DNA from: Halorientalis salina
Lineage (GTDB): Archaea > Halobacteriota > Halobacteria > Halobacteriales > Haloarculaceae
Assembly (NCBI RefSeq): GCF_005049285.1
Contig: NZ_SOSC01000004.1
Span: forward strand, 1-64,000
Length of the DNA: 64,000 bases
Direction: 5' to 3'
The position numbers were made by a program, and so were the translations under genes. Numbering within the stretch: position 1 is the first letter of the stretch; each line of letters opens with the position of its first letter. The notes beneath the pieces are model-generated. The model saw only the letters and a list, made by a program, of their open reading frames with translations, was not told the origin of the DNA and made no database searches. Positions 1 to 7,217 of the stretch are shown here, piece after piece.

Positions 1-1
1 A

Positions 2-115
2 CAGCTCCAAGCGGCACTCAGCAACCGGTTCTTTGACTCGCTCGACGATCTTACAACAGCGATCGACACCGCTCTCGGTCAGCTTTCCGTTCCAGAAGTG
101 AGCAATTACTTCTAG
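2..115 (+). CDS. IS630-type transposase, C-terminal end only
   Basis: The first 37 codons visible, ending at a TAG, encode a tail with FFDSLDDLTTAID followed by LSVPEVSNYF. This resembles the C-terminus of haloarchaeal IS630/Tc1-type DDE transposases, recognised from memory of the family and not by a search. The catalytic domain lies outside the window, so it cannot be said whether the element is intact. The following 60-odd bases should hold the right terminal inverted repeat, but the left end is not available to confirm it. No other transposase is visible in the window. Confidence 0.6.
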   Translation, partial: QLQAALSNRFFDSLDDLTTAIDTALGQLSVPEVSNYF

Positions 116-180
116 TGTCTACTATAGGTTTGAAACACTACTAAGCGCCGTCGCCACCATCGCGCAGCGTTTCGGTGGCG

Positions 181-639
181 TCAGTCGGCGCGATACAGTG
201 TCACCACTCCGCTGACCAGAAATAGCGCGCCGAGGAGACCGGCGACAGTGATCCCCAACCGGAGCATCGATCCGAGGACCCAATCGGTCCGTTCAGACGT
301 GCGGACTGAGTAGTTGTCTCCCTGGTATTGGACGACGTAGCGACCGCTCCCGGGTTCGGAGTTGTCGGTCACATACTGGAACTCCGGTGCCGTGTCCTCT
401 TCGGTGTCGACGGCGTACTCCTCCTCGTCGAGCGCTCGGTCGAACACCTGCTTCCCGCGGTCTGAGAGGTTCTCGTACCGGAGGTGACCGGGTTCGGACG
501 CGTCGAACTGCTCGTGCGTTTCGGTGACGGTGTGGACGTACGTCACGTCGTTGACCTGGACCTGTCCGAGCCCCCACCACGCGCCGAGCACGAGAACGAG
601 TCCGATAGCGACGTACCGCCACCCCCGGTCGGTATCCAT
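181..639 (-). CDS. two-helix membrane protein, haloarchaeal, unknown function
   Basis: This 152-residue protein has a TM helix at about residues 8-26, an extracytoplasmic acidic segment of about 85 residues, and a second TM helix near residues 122-148 ending in a short basic tail. The middle contains a YENLSDRGKQVFDRAL motif. The 248-residue protein encoded at 61448-62194 has the same plan (N-terminal helix, acidic exposed segment, C-terminal helix), so the two may be distantly related. A TATA-like CATTTATAATC on the minus strand (659-669) sits about 25 bp before the ATG, suggesting a leaderless transcript. No catalytic motif is visible and I cannot assign a function. Confidence 0.75.
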   Translation of the reverse strand: MDTDRGWRYVAIGLVLVLGAWWGLGQVQVNDVTYVHTVTETHEQFDASEPGHLRYENLSDRGKQVFDRALDEEEYAVDTEEDTAPEFQYVTDNSEPGSGRYVVQYQGDNYSVRTSERTDWVLGSMLRLGITVAGLLGALFLVSGVVTLYRAD

Positions 640-658
640 CGAGCCTCCGTTTTTCTGA

Positions 659-669
659 TGATTATAAAT
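659..669 (-). promoter_or_regulatory. TATA box of the 181-639 membrane protein
   Basis: CATTTATAATC read on the minus strand, centred about 25 bp upstream of the ATG at 639. This is the spacing expected for leaderless haloarchaeal mRNA. Confidence 0.55.
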
Positions 670-712
670 GTTTTATTATTGATTAGTATGGGGAAGGGAA
701 TACGGTAGCACG

Positions 713-891
713 AGCATCCGCGCGCCAGCGGCGCGCGGTTCCCCGGACGCGAGGCGGGCGAGGCGCGACTGTAGGGAGCGCCTCGAAGCGAACGGGCGAA
801 GCCCGTGAGCAGGCGAGCGTCCGGCCTTTTTTGGTCCAGTTTTTTCGAGGAGGGGTCGCGCCCTGCGCGACCCGACGAAGAAAAAGGTGGT
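713..891 (-). repeat. structured 3'-end repeat, copy 1 (long form)
   Basis: This gene-free stretch is a chain of hairpins ending at the stop codon of the minus-strand gene that follows. A 9-bp stem with loop AGC lies at 718-738. A branched middle section has GGACGC pairing with GCGTCC, GAGGCGC with GCGCCTC, and an inner CGGGC-GAA-GCCCG hairpin. A 9-bp stem GGGTCGCGC/GCGCGACCC lies at 853-873. Between stems are T6 runs on the plus strand, and AAAAAGG just before the stop codon gives T5 on the gene's own strand. The second copy at 35625-35750 shares the ends and architecture but not the stem sequences. A role in transcription termination or mRNA 3'-end formation is inference. Confidence 0.75.
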
Positions 892-1857
892 CTAATAGCT
901 ATCGAGGTCGGTCCCCACAGAACAGACGTACTCGCCGGTGGCGACCTGCGGGAGTCGGCGGGTGCGCCAGAACACGCCCGAGGAGTCGGCGGTGATCTCG
1001 GCTTTGCGCTCGCCGAAGACGTCGGTGACCTCGAACAGGAGATCGTTACGGGAGACGCGTTCGCCCAGTTCGGCATGGAAGGTGACGAGGCCGCCGGTGG
1101 GCGACCCGTACTGCTCGAAGCCCTGCGCGCGGGTCTGGGGGTCGGGAACGTGGGTGCCGTCGGTGAAGCCGTAGTAGTCGAGGACGTTCCTGACGCCGCG
1201 AACGCCGACGTCGATGGAGTGGTCGTCCCAGCCGACACACCCGCCCAGTTCGGGGTCGATGGTGGGGATGCCCTCGTCGGGGCCGGCGCGGGCGAGTTGG
1301 CCGTCGGGGCCTTTCTGGTCGAGAATGTGGCCGCAGCCGAAGGCCTTCGCGAGTTCGAGGCAGTCGTCGTGGAGGCGGTGGCGCGTGCCACAGCGGACGC
1401 GACACTCCTCGATCATCCGTGAGGTCGACCCCTGGTGGAGGTCGAGAATCAGGTCGGCGCGGGTTGCGGCGTCGAAGGTGGCCGCGGCGATGCGCTCGCT
1501 GGAGGTGCCGTTCTCGTCGCCCGGGTACGCCCGGTTCATCTTGGTGTCGTCGACCGGGTTGCGGTGCTCGGCGACCTGGAAGGCGTGGTAGTTGACGATG
1601 CCGACGACGAGGATCGTGCCGGCGATCTCGTCGGGATCGAGCTGTGGGAGGACGCGCCGGATGACGCCGACGCCGTTCAATTCGTCGCCGTCGCTGGCCG
1701 CCTGTAGATAGAGCGTCTGCCCGCTGTCGGCACCGTTGACGACCGCGACCGGCAGGCCGATCTCGGTCCCGTCGCGGGCCTCACCGACGAACAACCGCCC
1801 CGTGTCTACCTCACCCGGGGCTGCGGTCGCCGTGCCGAGACTTGTCATTGTATCCAT
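892..1857 (-). CDS. succinylglutamate desuccinylase/aspartoacylase family hydrolase
   Basis: A 321-residue member of the M14-like aspartoacylase/AstE family of zinc amidohydrolases that remove an acyl group from an N-acyl amino acid or related amide. The first metal motif appears as DGDEL at residues 56-60, where most relatives have HGDE or HGNE. The N-R pair (98-99) and the LDLHQGS motif (His141) follow, as in the family. The C-terminal third is the beta-rich domain usual here. The substrate is unknown and no arginine-catabolism genes adjoin. An alternative start is the ATG at 1848. The gene runs into the structured repeat exactly at its stop codon. Confidence 0.85.
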   Translation of the reverse strand: MDTMTSLGTATAAPGEVDTGRLFVGEARDGTEIGLPVAVVNGADSGQTLYLQAASDGDELNGVGVIRRVLPQLDPDEIAGTILVVGIVNYHAFQVAEHRNPVDDTKMNRAYPGDENGTSSERIAAATFDAATRADLILDLHQGSTSRMIEECRVRCGTRHRLHDDCLELAKAFGCGHILDQKGPDGQLARAGPDEGIPTIDPELGGCVGWDDHSIDVGVRGVRNVLDYYGFTDGTHVPDPQTRAQGFEQYGSPTGGLVTFHAELGERVSRNDLLFEVTDVFGERKAEITADSSGVFWRTRRLPQVATGEYVCSVGTDLDSY

Positions 1858-1941
1858 CCCGCGCCCCCATGCTCTTAGGCGGTTCGATAGCCGTCTCTCC
1901 TGCCGGAACCGGGAGTGTCCCGTCCACCCCGGACCGACGCG

Positions 1942-1948
1942 GTTTTTA
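1942..1948 (+). promoter_or_regulatory. TATA-like box supporting the GTG start at 1972
   Basis: TTTTTAC about 27 bp upstream of the GTG at 1972, the usual haloarchaeal leaderless spacing. It lies inside the longer reading frame that opens at 1915, arguing against that earlier start. Confidence 0.45.
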
Positions 1949-1971
1949 CGACACCGTCCGTACGCACGGCC

Positions 1972-2238
1972 GTGTCCGGGGACACCGACGCCGACGGGGC
2001 CAGCGGGACGGCAGCGTTCGTCGAGGCACTGGAAGTACCGCGGAACGCGCGCCGGGGCTTCGGGTTCGGCCTCGCCTTTACCGTCGCCACGTTCGTCTTC
2101 TTCGTGGTGATTCCCGGTGTGACGCGCTCGCCGCTGTACTACGTCATGCTGGCGTTCGTCCTCGCGGTCGGCATCGGCGGGATCGCGACCGCAGTACTGA
2201 CGATGCGGACCGCCTATCGCCTCTCGAAAGAACTCTAG
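1972..2238 (+). CDS. small two-helix membrane protein
   Basis: An 88-residue protein if started at the GTG at 1972. An ATG at 1915 in the same frame would add 19 residues, but a TATA-like box lies between the two. An acidic N-terminal segment of about 30 residues is followed by two hydrophobic helices with a short PGVTRSP loop and a short charged tail. Its TAG overlaps the stop codon of the convergent PhoU/TrkA_C gene by 2 bp. Conserved hypothetical protein; no function can be read from the sequence. Confidence 0.65.
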   Translation: MSGDTDADGASGTAAFVEALEVPRNARRGFGFGLAFTVATFVFFVVIPGVTRSPLYYVMLAFVLAVGIGGIATAVLTMRTAYRLSKEL

Positions 2239-3470
2239 TCCTCGACGTCCGCGTCGTCGCCGGCCAGATCCGCCAGCCGCCCGGCTCCCGACCGGGTGCC
2301 CTTGGCGATGAACACGTCGCCGGCTGTCAGTTCAGTCGTGGGACCGGGCGAAACGACCCAGCTGCTCCCGTTCCGGTCGAGGCGGTCGCGTCCCCCGCGT
2401 GCCCGGCGGACGGCGATGACGCGCATCCCGGTCTCGGTTTTGACCATCTGCCCGCCGAGGGTGACGCCGTCGAGGGCGCTGTCGGGAGCGACGGTCAGTC
2501 TGACGATCACCTCGTCGGATTCTTTGACCGCTTCGGCGACGACCGGATGGGTGCCGAGGCCGCGGAGGACCCCTTCGCTGATTTCGAGGGCGGCGTCGCT
2601 GATGACCTCGGTCGCGTTCGCGAGGTGGACCAGCCCGCGCAGGGAGACGGGGTCGTCGATGCGGCTGGCCGCGCGCAGGACCCACGCCTCGAACCGGGAC
2701 TGGAGGGCGTCGACCTCGGCTTCGAGTTCGAGGACTTCCTCGGCGACCTCGTCGCTGTCGAACAGCACCGCGCCGTAGGCCAGGTCGACGGCGAGTTCGC
2801 TCATGTTTTTCATGTGGACGATGGAGTCGACCGCCCGTTCGAGGTCGTCGATCCCGGGTTCGGGCGGGTCCGGCGGCGTGTACGACTCCCCGGCCGCATC
2901 GGCGTAGACGGTGGCGATGCCGTCCTCTGGACCGCGGAACAGGACGACGTCGCCCCGCCGGAGCGTCGTCTCGGCGTCCGGGTTGAACAGCCACTCGCCC
3001 TGCCGCCGGACCGCGAGGGCACGCACCCCGGTGTCCGTTTCGAGATTGATGTCGCCCAGCGAGCGGTCGGCGAAGGCGGAGTCGGGCGCGATCTCGGCCC
3101 GCACCAGCGTCTCGACGGCCTCGGGGAGCGCGGCACGCATCGCGTCGGGCAGGCCGATGTCCTCCAGGACGATCTTGGCGATGTCGCCGGCCGCGTCGCT
3201 GACTTTCTCCGCAGCGCCGACGACGCCGAGGACGGGCGCGAGCGCTTCGGCGTCCTCGGGGTTGCGCGCGGCCATCAGCAGGCTCATACGGGCGCGCATC
3301 TGGAGGAGGTCCATTCTGGTTTCCAGTTCGAGGACCTCCTCCGCGAGTTCGTCATCACCGAGTAACACCGCCGAGTACGACAGGTCGATCAGCAGCTCGG
3401 CGGTGTCTTTCATCTCCGCCAGCACCTCCTTGACGCTGACGGGCTCGTAGGCGACGTCGTCGGCTGCCAT
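2235..3470 (-). CDS. tandem PhoU-TrkA_C domain protein
   Basis: A 411-residue soluble protein made of two copies of one unit: a PhoU-like helical bundle (about residues 8-100 and 200-290) followed by a TrkA_C/RCK_C ligand-binding domain (about 105-185 and 300-385). The repeat is visible in paired motifs such as GDDELAEEVLELE and DSDEVAEEVLELE, and PDSAFADRSLGDI and PDSALDGVTLGGQ. TrkA_C domains usually bind nucleotides or ions and gate K+ or other transporters. There is no TM segment and no transporter next door, so the partner is unknown. I chose the ATG at 3470; an in-frame start at 3497 adds nine basic residues that look non-native. Regulation of ion or phosphate flux is an inference from the domains. 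Confidence 0.85.
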   Translation of the reverse strand: MAADDVAYEPVSVKEVLAEMKDTAELLIDLSYSAVLLGDDELAEEVLELETRMDLLQMRARMSLLMAARNPEDAEALAPVLGVVGAAEKVSDAAGDIAKIVLEDIGLPDAMRAALPEAVETLVRAEIAPDSAFADRSLGDINLETDTGVRALAVRRQGEWLFNPDAETTLRRGDVVLFRGPEDGIATVYADAAGESYTPPDPPEPGIDDLERAVDSIVHMKNMSELAVDLAYGAVLFDSDEVAEEVLELEAEVDALQSRFEAWVLRAASRIDDPVSLRGLVHLANATEVISDAALEISEGVLRGLGTHPVVAEAVKESDEVIVRLTVAPDSALDGVTLGGQMVKTETGMRVIAVRRARGGRDRLDRNGSSWVVSPGPTTELTAGDVFIAKGTRSGAGRLADLAGDDADVED

Positions 3471-3636
3471 CGTCCTAGCTCCACGGTGGCGAGACAAAAA
3501 CGTTGTCCGCCACCGGCCGCCGCGACGGACACGTCACCGAAGGCGTGAAATGTTCCAAATATCTAGACGCCGTTCCGTAAAAGAATGGACATACGATCAA
3601 TCCTGGCGCCCTGTAGCGGTAAGCTATCTGCCACGG

Positions 3637-3651
3637 ATAATAATGTTTTTA
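3637..3651 (+). promoter_or_regulatory. promoter (TATA) of citrate synthase
   Basis: The AT-rich block ATAATAATGTTTTTA is centred about 31 bp before the ATG at 3676, implying a leaderless or near-leaderless transcript. The 205-bp gap from the preceding divergent gene holds nothing else recognisable. Confidence 0.5.
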
Positions 3652-3675
3652 GCGGCAGGTCCTAAAGCCCGACGT

Positions 3676-4812
3676 ATGTCCGACGAGCTCAAGAAAGGGC
3701 TTGAGGGTGTTCTGGTCGCCGAGTCGGAGCTCAGCTACATCGATGGTGACGCGGGCCAGCTCATCTATCGAGGCTACTCCATCGACGATCTGGCGCGCGA
3801 GGCCAGCTACGAGGAGGTCCTGTACCTCCTCTGGCACGGTCACCTTCCCGACAGCGAGGAACTGGCGACGTTCACCGAGGAGATGGCGACGGAGCGCCAG
3901 CTCGACGAGAACGTACTGACGACGGTCCGACAGCTCGCCGAGGCCGAGGAGAACCCGATGGCCGCGCTGCGGACCGCGGTGTCGTCCCTGTCGGCCTACG
4001 ACCCGGACGCCGACGCCGAGCCGACCGACCGGGAGGCCAACCTCCGGAAGGGTCGGCGCATCACGGCGAAGATTCCGACCATCATCGCGGCCTTCACCCG
4101 ACTGCGCGACGGCGAGGACCCCGTCGCGCCCCGCGAGGACTTGGACCACGCCGAGAACTTCCTGTACATGTTGAACGGCGAGGAACCCGACGAGGTGCTC
4201 GCCGAAACCTTCGACATGGCGCTCGTCCTGCACGCCGACCACGGACTGAACGCCTCGACCTTTTCCTCGATGGTCGTCTCCTCGACGCTCGCGGACCTCC
4301 ACTCGGCCATCCCGGCCGGCATCGGCGCGCTCTCGGGCTCGCTCCACGGCGGCGCGAACCAGGACGTCATGGAGGCGCTGCTCGACCTCGACGAGAGCGG
4401 GAAAGAACCGGTCCAGTGGGTCAAGGACAAACTCGACGCCGGCGAGCGCGTCCCCGGCTTCGGCCACCGCGTCTACAACGTCAAGGACCCGCGCGCCCGC
4501 ATCCTGTCGGACAAGTCCAAGGCGCTGGGCGAGGCCGCTGGCTCGCTGAAGTGGTTCGAGTACTCCACCGACATCGAGGAGTGGATCGGCGAGCAGAAGG
4601 GCCTGGCCCCGAACGTCGACTTCTACTCGGCCTCGACGTACTACCAGATGGGCATCCCGGTCGACATCTACACCCCAATCTTCGCCATGTCTCGGGTCGG
4701 CGGCTGGATCGCCCACATCCTCGAACAGTACGAGGACAACCGCCTGATCCGCCCGCGCGGCCGCTACATCGGTCCGGACGAGCAGGAGTTCGTCCCGGTC
4801 GACGAGCGGTAA
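3676..4812 (+). CDS. citZ: citrate synthase
   Basis: Type II-like short citrate synthase of 378 residues, condensing acetyl-CoA and oxaloacetate at the entry of the TCA cycle. The signatures are all present: HADHGLNAST with the first catalytic histidine, GSLHGGANQ, GFGHRVY with the second histidine, and the catalytic aspartate in PNVDFYSAS near residue 315. Length matches archaeal enzymes. The reading frame is open upstream to 3550, but the ATG at 3676 starts the conserved MSDELKKGLEGV and has a TATA box at leaderless distance. A MaoC-like gene follows after 32 bp and may be cotranscribed. Confidence 0.97.
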   Translation: MSDELKKGLEGVLVAESELSYIDGDAGQLIYRGYSIDDLAREASYEEVLYLLWHGHLPDSEELATFTEEMATERQLDENVLTTVRQLAEAEENPMAALRTAVSSLSAYDPDADAEPTDREANLRKGRRITAKIPTIIAAFTRLRDGEDPVAPREDLDHAENFLYMLNGEEPDEVLAETFDMALVLHADHGLNASTFSSMVVSSTLADLHSAIPAGIGALSGSLHGGANQDVMEALLDLDESGKEPVQWVKDKLDAGERVPGFGHRVYNVKDPRARILSDKSKALGEAAGSLKWFEYSTDIEEWIGEQKGLAPNVDFYSASTYYQMGIPVDIYTPIFAMSRVGGWIAHILEQYEDNRLIRPRGRYIGPDEQEFVPVDER

Positions 4813-4844
4813 GTCGCAAGCGATCCCGAACAACCGTTTTTTCT

Positions 4845-5228
4845 ATGACCGAGCGACCCCAGGAGGGCGACGTGTTCACCGTCGAACGCACCTTCACCAA
4901 AGCGGACGTGCGGGCGTTCGCCGAAGTCTCGGAAGACACCCAACCGCGCCACACCGAACCCGACGAGGACGGGCGGCTGCTGGTCCACGGACTGCTGACG
5001 GCGACGCTCCCGACGAAGATCGGCGGGAACCTCGAAGTGCTGGCGAGTCGGCTGGACTTTCACTTCCAGCGGCCGGTCTACACCGGCGACACCGTCACCT
5101 GCGAGTGGGAGTGTACCGAGGTGGCCGAGGCCGACGGCTACCTCGAAATCGTCGGGGACATCACCTGTACGAATCAAGACGGCGACGTGGTCATGACCGC
5201 CCGTGGCGAGGGGCGGATCTACGACTGA
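4845..5228 (+). CDS. MaoC-like hotdog-fold dehydratase
   Basis: A 127-residue single hotdog domain of the MaoC/enoyl-CoA hydratase 2 type. The segment FAEVSEDTQPRHTEPDED corresponds to the hydratase-2 motif region (usual D-x-N-P-x-H), here degenerate to DTQPRH, and VHGLLTATLPTKIG follows as in MaoC proteins. It probably acts on a 2-enoyl- or 3-hydroxyacyl-CoA, or merely binds acyl-CoA, given the altered motif. It lies 32 bp behind citrate synthase in the same direction. A T6 run immediately before its ATG could serve as a terminator for citZ or as part of its own promoter. Confidence 0.85.
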   Translation: MTERPQEGDVFTVERTFTKADVRAFAEVSEDTQPRHTEPDEDGRLLVHGLLTATLPTKIGGNLEVLASRLDFHFQRPVYTGDTVTCEWECTEVAEADGYLEIVGDITCTNQDGDVVMTARGEGRIYD

Positions 5229-5262
5229 CACCAGTCGACGGCAGTACAGTAATACACGAATA

Positions 5263-5286
5263 CCTTAATACATCGTAGCGCCTACG
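5263..5286 (+). promoter_or_regulatory. TATA box and palindromic operator of the toxin-antitoxin pair
   Basis: CCTTAATA (5263-5270) is followed at once by the perfect inverted repeat CGTAG-CGC-CTACG (5274-5286), which lies between the TATA box and the start codon. A dimeric repressor bound there would block transcription, as expected for autoregulation by the winged-helix product. Three AATAC repeats lie just upstream. The position and symmetry are seen in the sequence; binding is inferred. Confidence 0.5.
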
Positions 5287-5295
5287 TTCGTGACG

Positions 5296-5637
5296 ATGAC
5301 CATAGATATCGAGGAGTTCAACGCCGCCGACGAGGAGGAACTCGGCGGTCGAACGAACCCCGAGCGCGTCCTCGCGTTCCTGGCTCGGAACGCCGATACG
5401 GCGTTCCGGCAGGCGGAGGTTGCCGAGGGTGCGGGCGTCAAACGGGGGTCTATCGGCCCCGTGCTCTCGCGTCTCGAAGAGCGCGAACTCGTCCGACACA
5501 AGGGGGCATACTGGGCGATCGGCGACCCCGAGCGGATTCGAGAGGCAGAGGGATTGAGCAGCACGCTACAGTTCCTCGACGAGCGGTTCGGAACCGAAGA
5601 CCCCGCAGACTGGCGGCCGAAAGACGGGGACGAATGA
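5296..5637 (+). CDS. winged-helix protein, probable antitoxin/autoregulator of the MazF-like gene
   Basis: A 113-residue small protein with a MarR-like winged helix at about residues 20-85 (FRQAEVAEGAGVKRGSIG as the turn and recognition helix, then SRLEERELVRHKGAYW as the wing). A charged C-terminal tail of about 30 residues follows, of the kind antitoxins use to embrace the toxin. A GTG six bases earlier (5290) is an alternative start. Its last codons overlap the next ATG by 4 bp (ATGA), so the two proteins are translationally coupled. MazF toxins are usually paired with ribbon-helix-helix, AbrB or Phd-type antitoxins, so the winged helix is less usual. Confidence 0.75.
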   Translation: MTIDIEEFNAADEEELGGRTNPERVLAFLARNADTAFRQAEVAEGAGVKRGSIGPVLSRLEERELVRHKGAYWAIGDPERIREAEGLSSTLQFLDERFGTEDPADWRPKDGDE

Positions 5638-6059
5638 CGGAGACGGACGAGTTCGACCCCACCGCTCTCGACCGGGGAACTGTCGTCTGGTGTCTCGACC
5701 CGTTCAAATTCGATTCGGAAGAAAGCGGAGAGCGAGACAACGCTGACGAAGAATCACTACCAGGTCGACCGGTTGTTATCGCCAACACTCCGGACCATCC
5801 GTTCGCTGGCGAACAGTATATCGGGCTTTCGTTGACGACCCGAACCTGGTATGCGGATCAACTCGTCGAGGTGACTGAGGAAGCGTGGCTCGATGGCGGC
5901 ACGACACACCGAAGCTATCTGATTCCCTGGAGTATCCTCTCACCACAACCCGACGATATCGAGTTCTGGATCGGGCAACTGGACGGCGATGTCCTCACTG
6001 CTGCCCTTGGCGAATTGTTACCGTATCTCCATCCTGTACCCGAACAACTGGTCGAGTAA
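5634..6059 (+). CDS. PemK/MazF-like toxin
   Basis: A 141-residue protein with the MazF/PemK beta-barrel pattern: RGTVVWCLDP near the N-terminus (usual RGDIVWVDF), an acidic insertion of about 18 residues, GRPVVIAN, then GLSLTTRT corresponding to the conserved PLTS strand, and THRSYLIPW matching the late S-x-L/V strand. MazF proteins are sequence-specific endoribonucleases that cut mRNA or rRNA. That activity is inferred here. It is coupled to the upstream winged-helix gene by ATGA. It ends 3 bp from the convergent tsaC stop codon. AT content looks somewhat higher than in neighbours, compatible with a mobile module. Confidence 0.75.
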   Translation: MTETDEFDPTALDRGTVVWCLDPFKFDSEESGERDNADEESLPGRPVVIANTPDHPFAGEQYIGLSLTTRTWYADQLVEVTEEAWLDGGTTHRSYLIPWSILSPQPDDIEFWIGQLDGDVLTAALGELLPYLHPVPEQLVE

Positions 6060-6062
6060 GAT

Positions 6063-6641
6063 CTAGAGCCAGTCCTCGATGTCGTCGGCCATCGCGCCCC
6101 GTCGGATGATCTCGCCGGCCTCGACGTCGACGACCGTGCTCCCGCCGCCGGGCGTCTGCCCGCCGTCGAGCAACACGGCCGCGGCTTCGCGGACCTGCTC
6201 GCCCAGTTCGTCGAGGTCGCGGACGCTCCCCTCGCCGCTGACGTTGGCGCTCGTCGACGTAATCGGATGGAACGCGTCGAGCAGTTCGAGGGCGAGGTCG
6301 TGGTCGGGGACCCGGACGCCGACGCGGTCGCTGCCGGCAGTGAGCGCGTCCGGAACCATCTCTTTGCGGTCGACGACGAGCGTCACGGGGCCGGGGAGGA
6401 ACTCGTGCATGAACCGTCGTTCGCGGGCGGTCGGAGCGGTGTACTCCAGTGCGGTCTCGGCGTCGGGGACGGCCAGCGAGACTGGTTTGTCGCGATCGCG
6501 GCCCTTCGCCTCGAAGACGCGGGACACGGCGTCGGCGTCGGTGGCGTCCGCGCCGAGGCCGTAGACGGTCTCGGTGGGATACACGACGAGGTCGCCGGCC
6601 CGCAGTGCGTCGGCGGCGGCGTCGATGTCGGCGTCGGTCAT
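6063..6641 (-). CDS. tsaC: L-threonylcarbamoyladenylate synthase (Sua5/YrdC/TsaC)
   Basis: A 192-residue YrdC-domain enzyme that makes threonylcarbamoyl-AMP from threonine, bicarbonate and ATP, the donor for t6A37 of ANN-decoding tRNAs. PTETVYGLGADAT near residue 22, the basic KGRDRDKPVSL loop, PGPVTLV, and the STSANVSGEGS nucleotide-binding segment are all present. It is the short form, without the C-terminal Sua5 domain. The ATG at 6641 gives the normal family N-terminus. It converges on the MazF-like gene with only 3 bp between stops. Confidence 0.93.
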   Translation of the reverse strand: MTDADIDAAADALRAGDLVVYPTETVYGLGADATDADAVSRVFEAKGRDRDKPVSLAVPDAETALEYTAPTARERRFMHEFLPGPVTLVVDRKEMVPDALTAGSDRVGVRVPDHDLALELLDAFHPITSTSANVSGEGSVRDLDELGEQVREAAAVLLDGGQTPGGGSTVVDVEAGEIIRRGAMADDIEDWL

Positions 6642-6680
6642 TGCCTGGTAGTCGGCGGTCCGGAGCGAAAAACCTGCCCC

Positions 6681-7217
6681 TCAGAGCGCGTCCAGTTCGG
6701 CCTCGATCTCGTCGTAGTCGGGGAACGCGGGCCAGGTGTCGGCGACCCAGGCGTACTGGACGACCCGCTCCGAATCCAGCAGGAAGACGGCCGGCCGGGG
6801 TTCGCTGACGCCGGCCATCCCGTCCAGCTCGTGGGCGATGCCGTACTGCTCGGCGACGCCGTTTTGCGGGTCCGAGAACAGGCGGTAGTCCATCTCCCGC
6901 TCGTCGATGGTCGTCTTGTGTTCGTAGGCCGACGAGATTGAACAGCCGACGACCTGCAGGCCGGCGTCTTCGTCATCGGGACGGTGTCCCCACTTCCGAT
7001 CCCGAATCTCGTTCCACATATACGTGGTCGGAAAGGCCCCGTCCATGGTGTGAAAGAGCAGGAGGACGGGCCCCTCGGCGGTGAGATCGGAGAGAGCCGC
7101 GTCCTCCCAGTACTCCTGATTGACGAGGGGGCGCTCGAAGTCGGGGGCCTGCTCGCCGACGTCGGGGTGGTCGGCCGGGGGGAGATCGACCACCTCGAAG
7201 TCCAGTCCCATCACCAT
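6681..7217 (-). CDS. peroxiredoxin-like (AhpC/TSA) protein lacking the peroxidatic cysteine
   Basis: A 178-residue thioredoxin-fold protein with the peroxiredoxin layout: GEQAPDFERP, then LLLFHTMDGAFPTTYMW where the active-site loop should be, VVGCSISS, and FSDPQNGVAEQYGI. In peroxiredoxins the loop reads like P-x-x-x-T-x-x-C. Here no cysteine occurs in it, and the only cysteine in the protein is the one in GCSISS. It is therefore unlikely to be a classical peroxidase. Its start overlaps the stop of the upstream glutaredoxin-like gene (TGATG), implying coupling and perhaps partnership. The ATG at 7211 is an alternative start. Confidence 0.8.
   Translation of the reverse strand: MVMGLDFEVVDLPPADHPDVGEQAPDFERPLVNQEYWEDAALSDLTAEGPVLLLFHTMDGAFPTTYMWNEIRDRKWGHRPDDEDAGLQVVGCSISSAYEHKTTIDEREMDYRLFSDPQNGVAEQYGIAHELDGMAGVSEPRPAVFLLDSERVVQYAWVADTWPAFPDYDEIEAELDAL

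Noticed and set aside
543-900. Minus-strand frames through the structured repeat encoding NRAPLARGC-like peptides, similar to one at 35623-35943
   Set aside because: The shared peptide simply reflects the shared DNA repeat; composition is Arg/Ala/Ser-rich and it overlaps a well-supported gene.
3550-3675. N-terminal extension of citrate synthase by 42 residues
   Set aside because: It is basic and hydrophobic, covers the TATA box, and precedes the conserved family start at 3676.
4832-4842. T6 run between citrate synthase and the MaoC gene as a definite terminator
   Set aside because: It lies at the MaoC start codon and could equally be spacer in a cotranscript; not enough evidence to choose.
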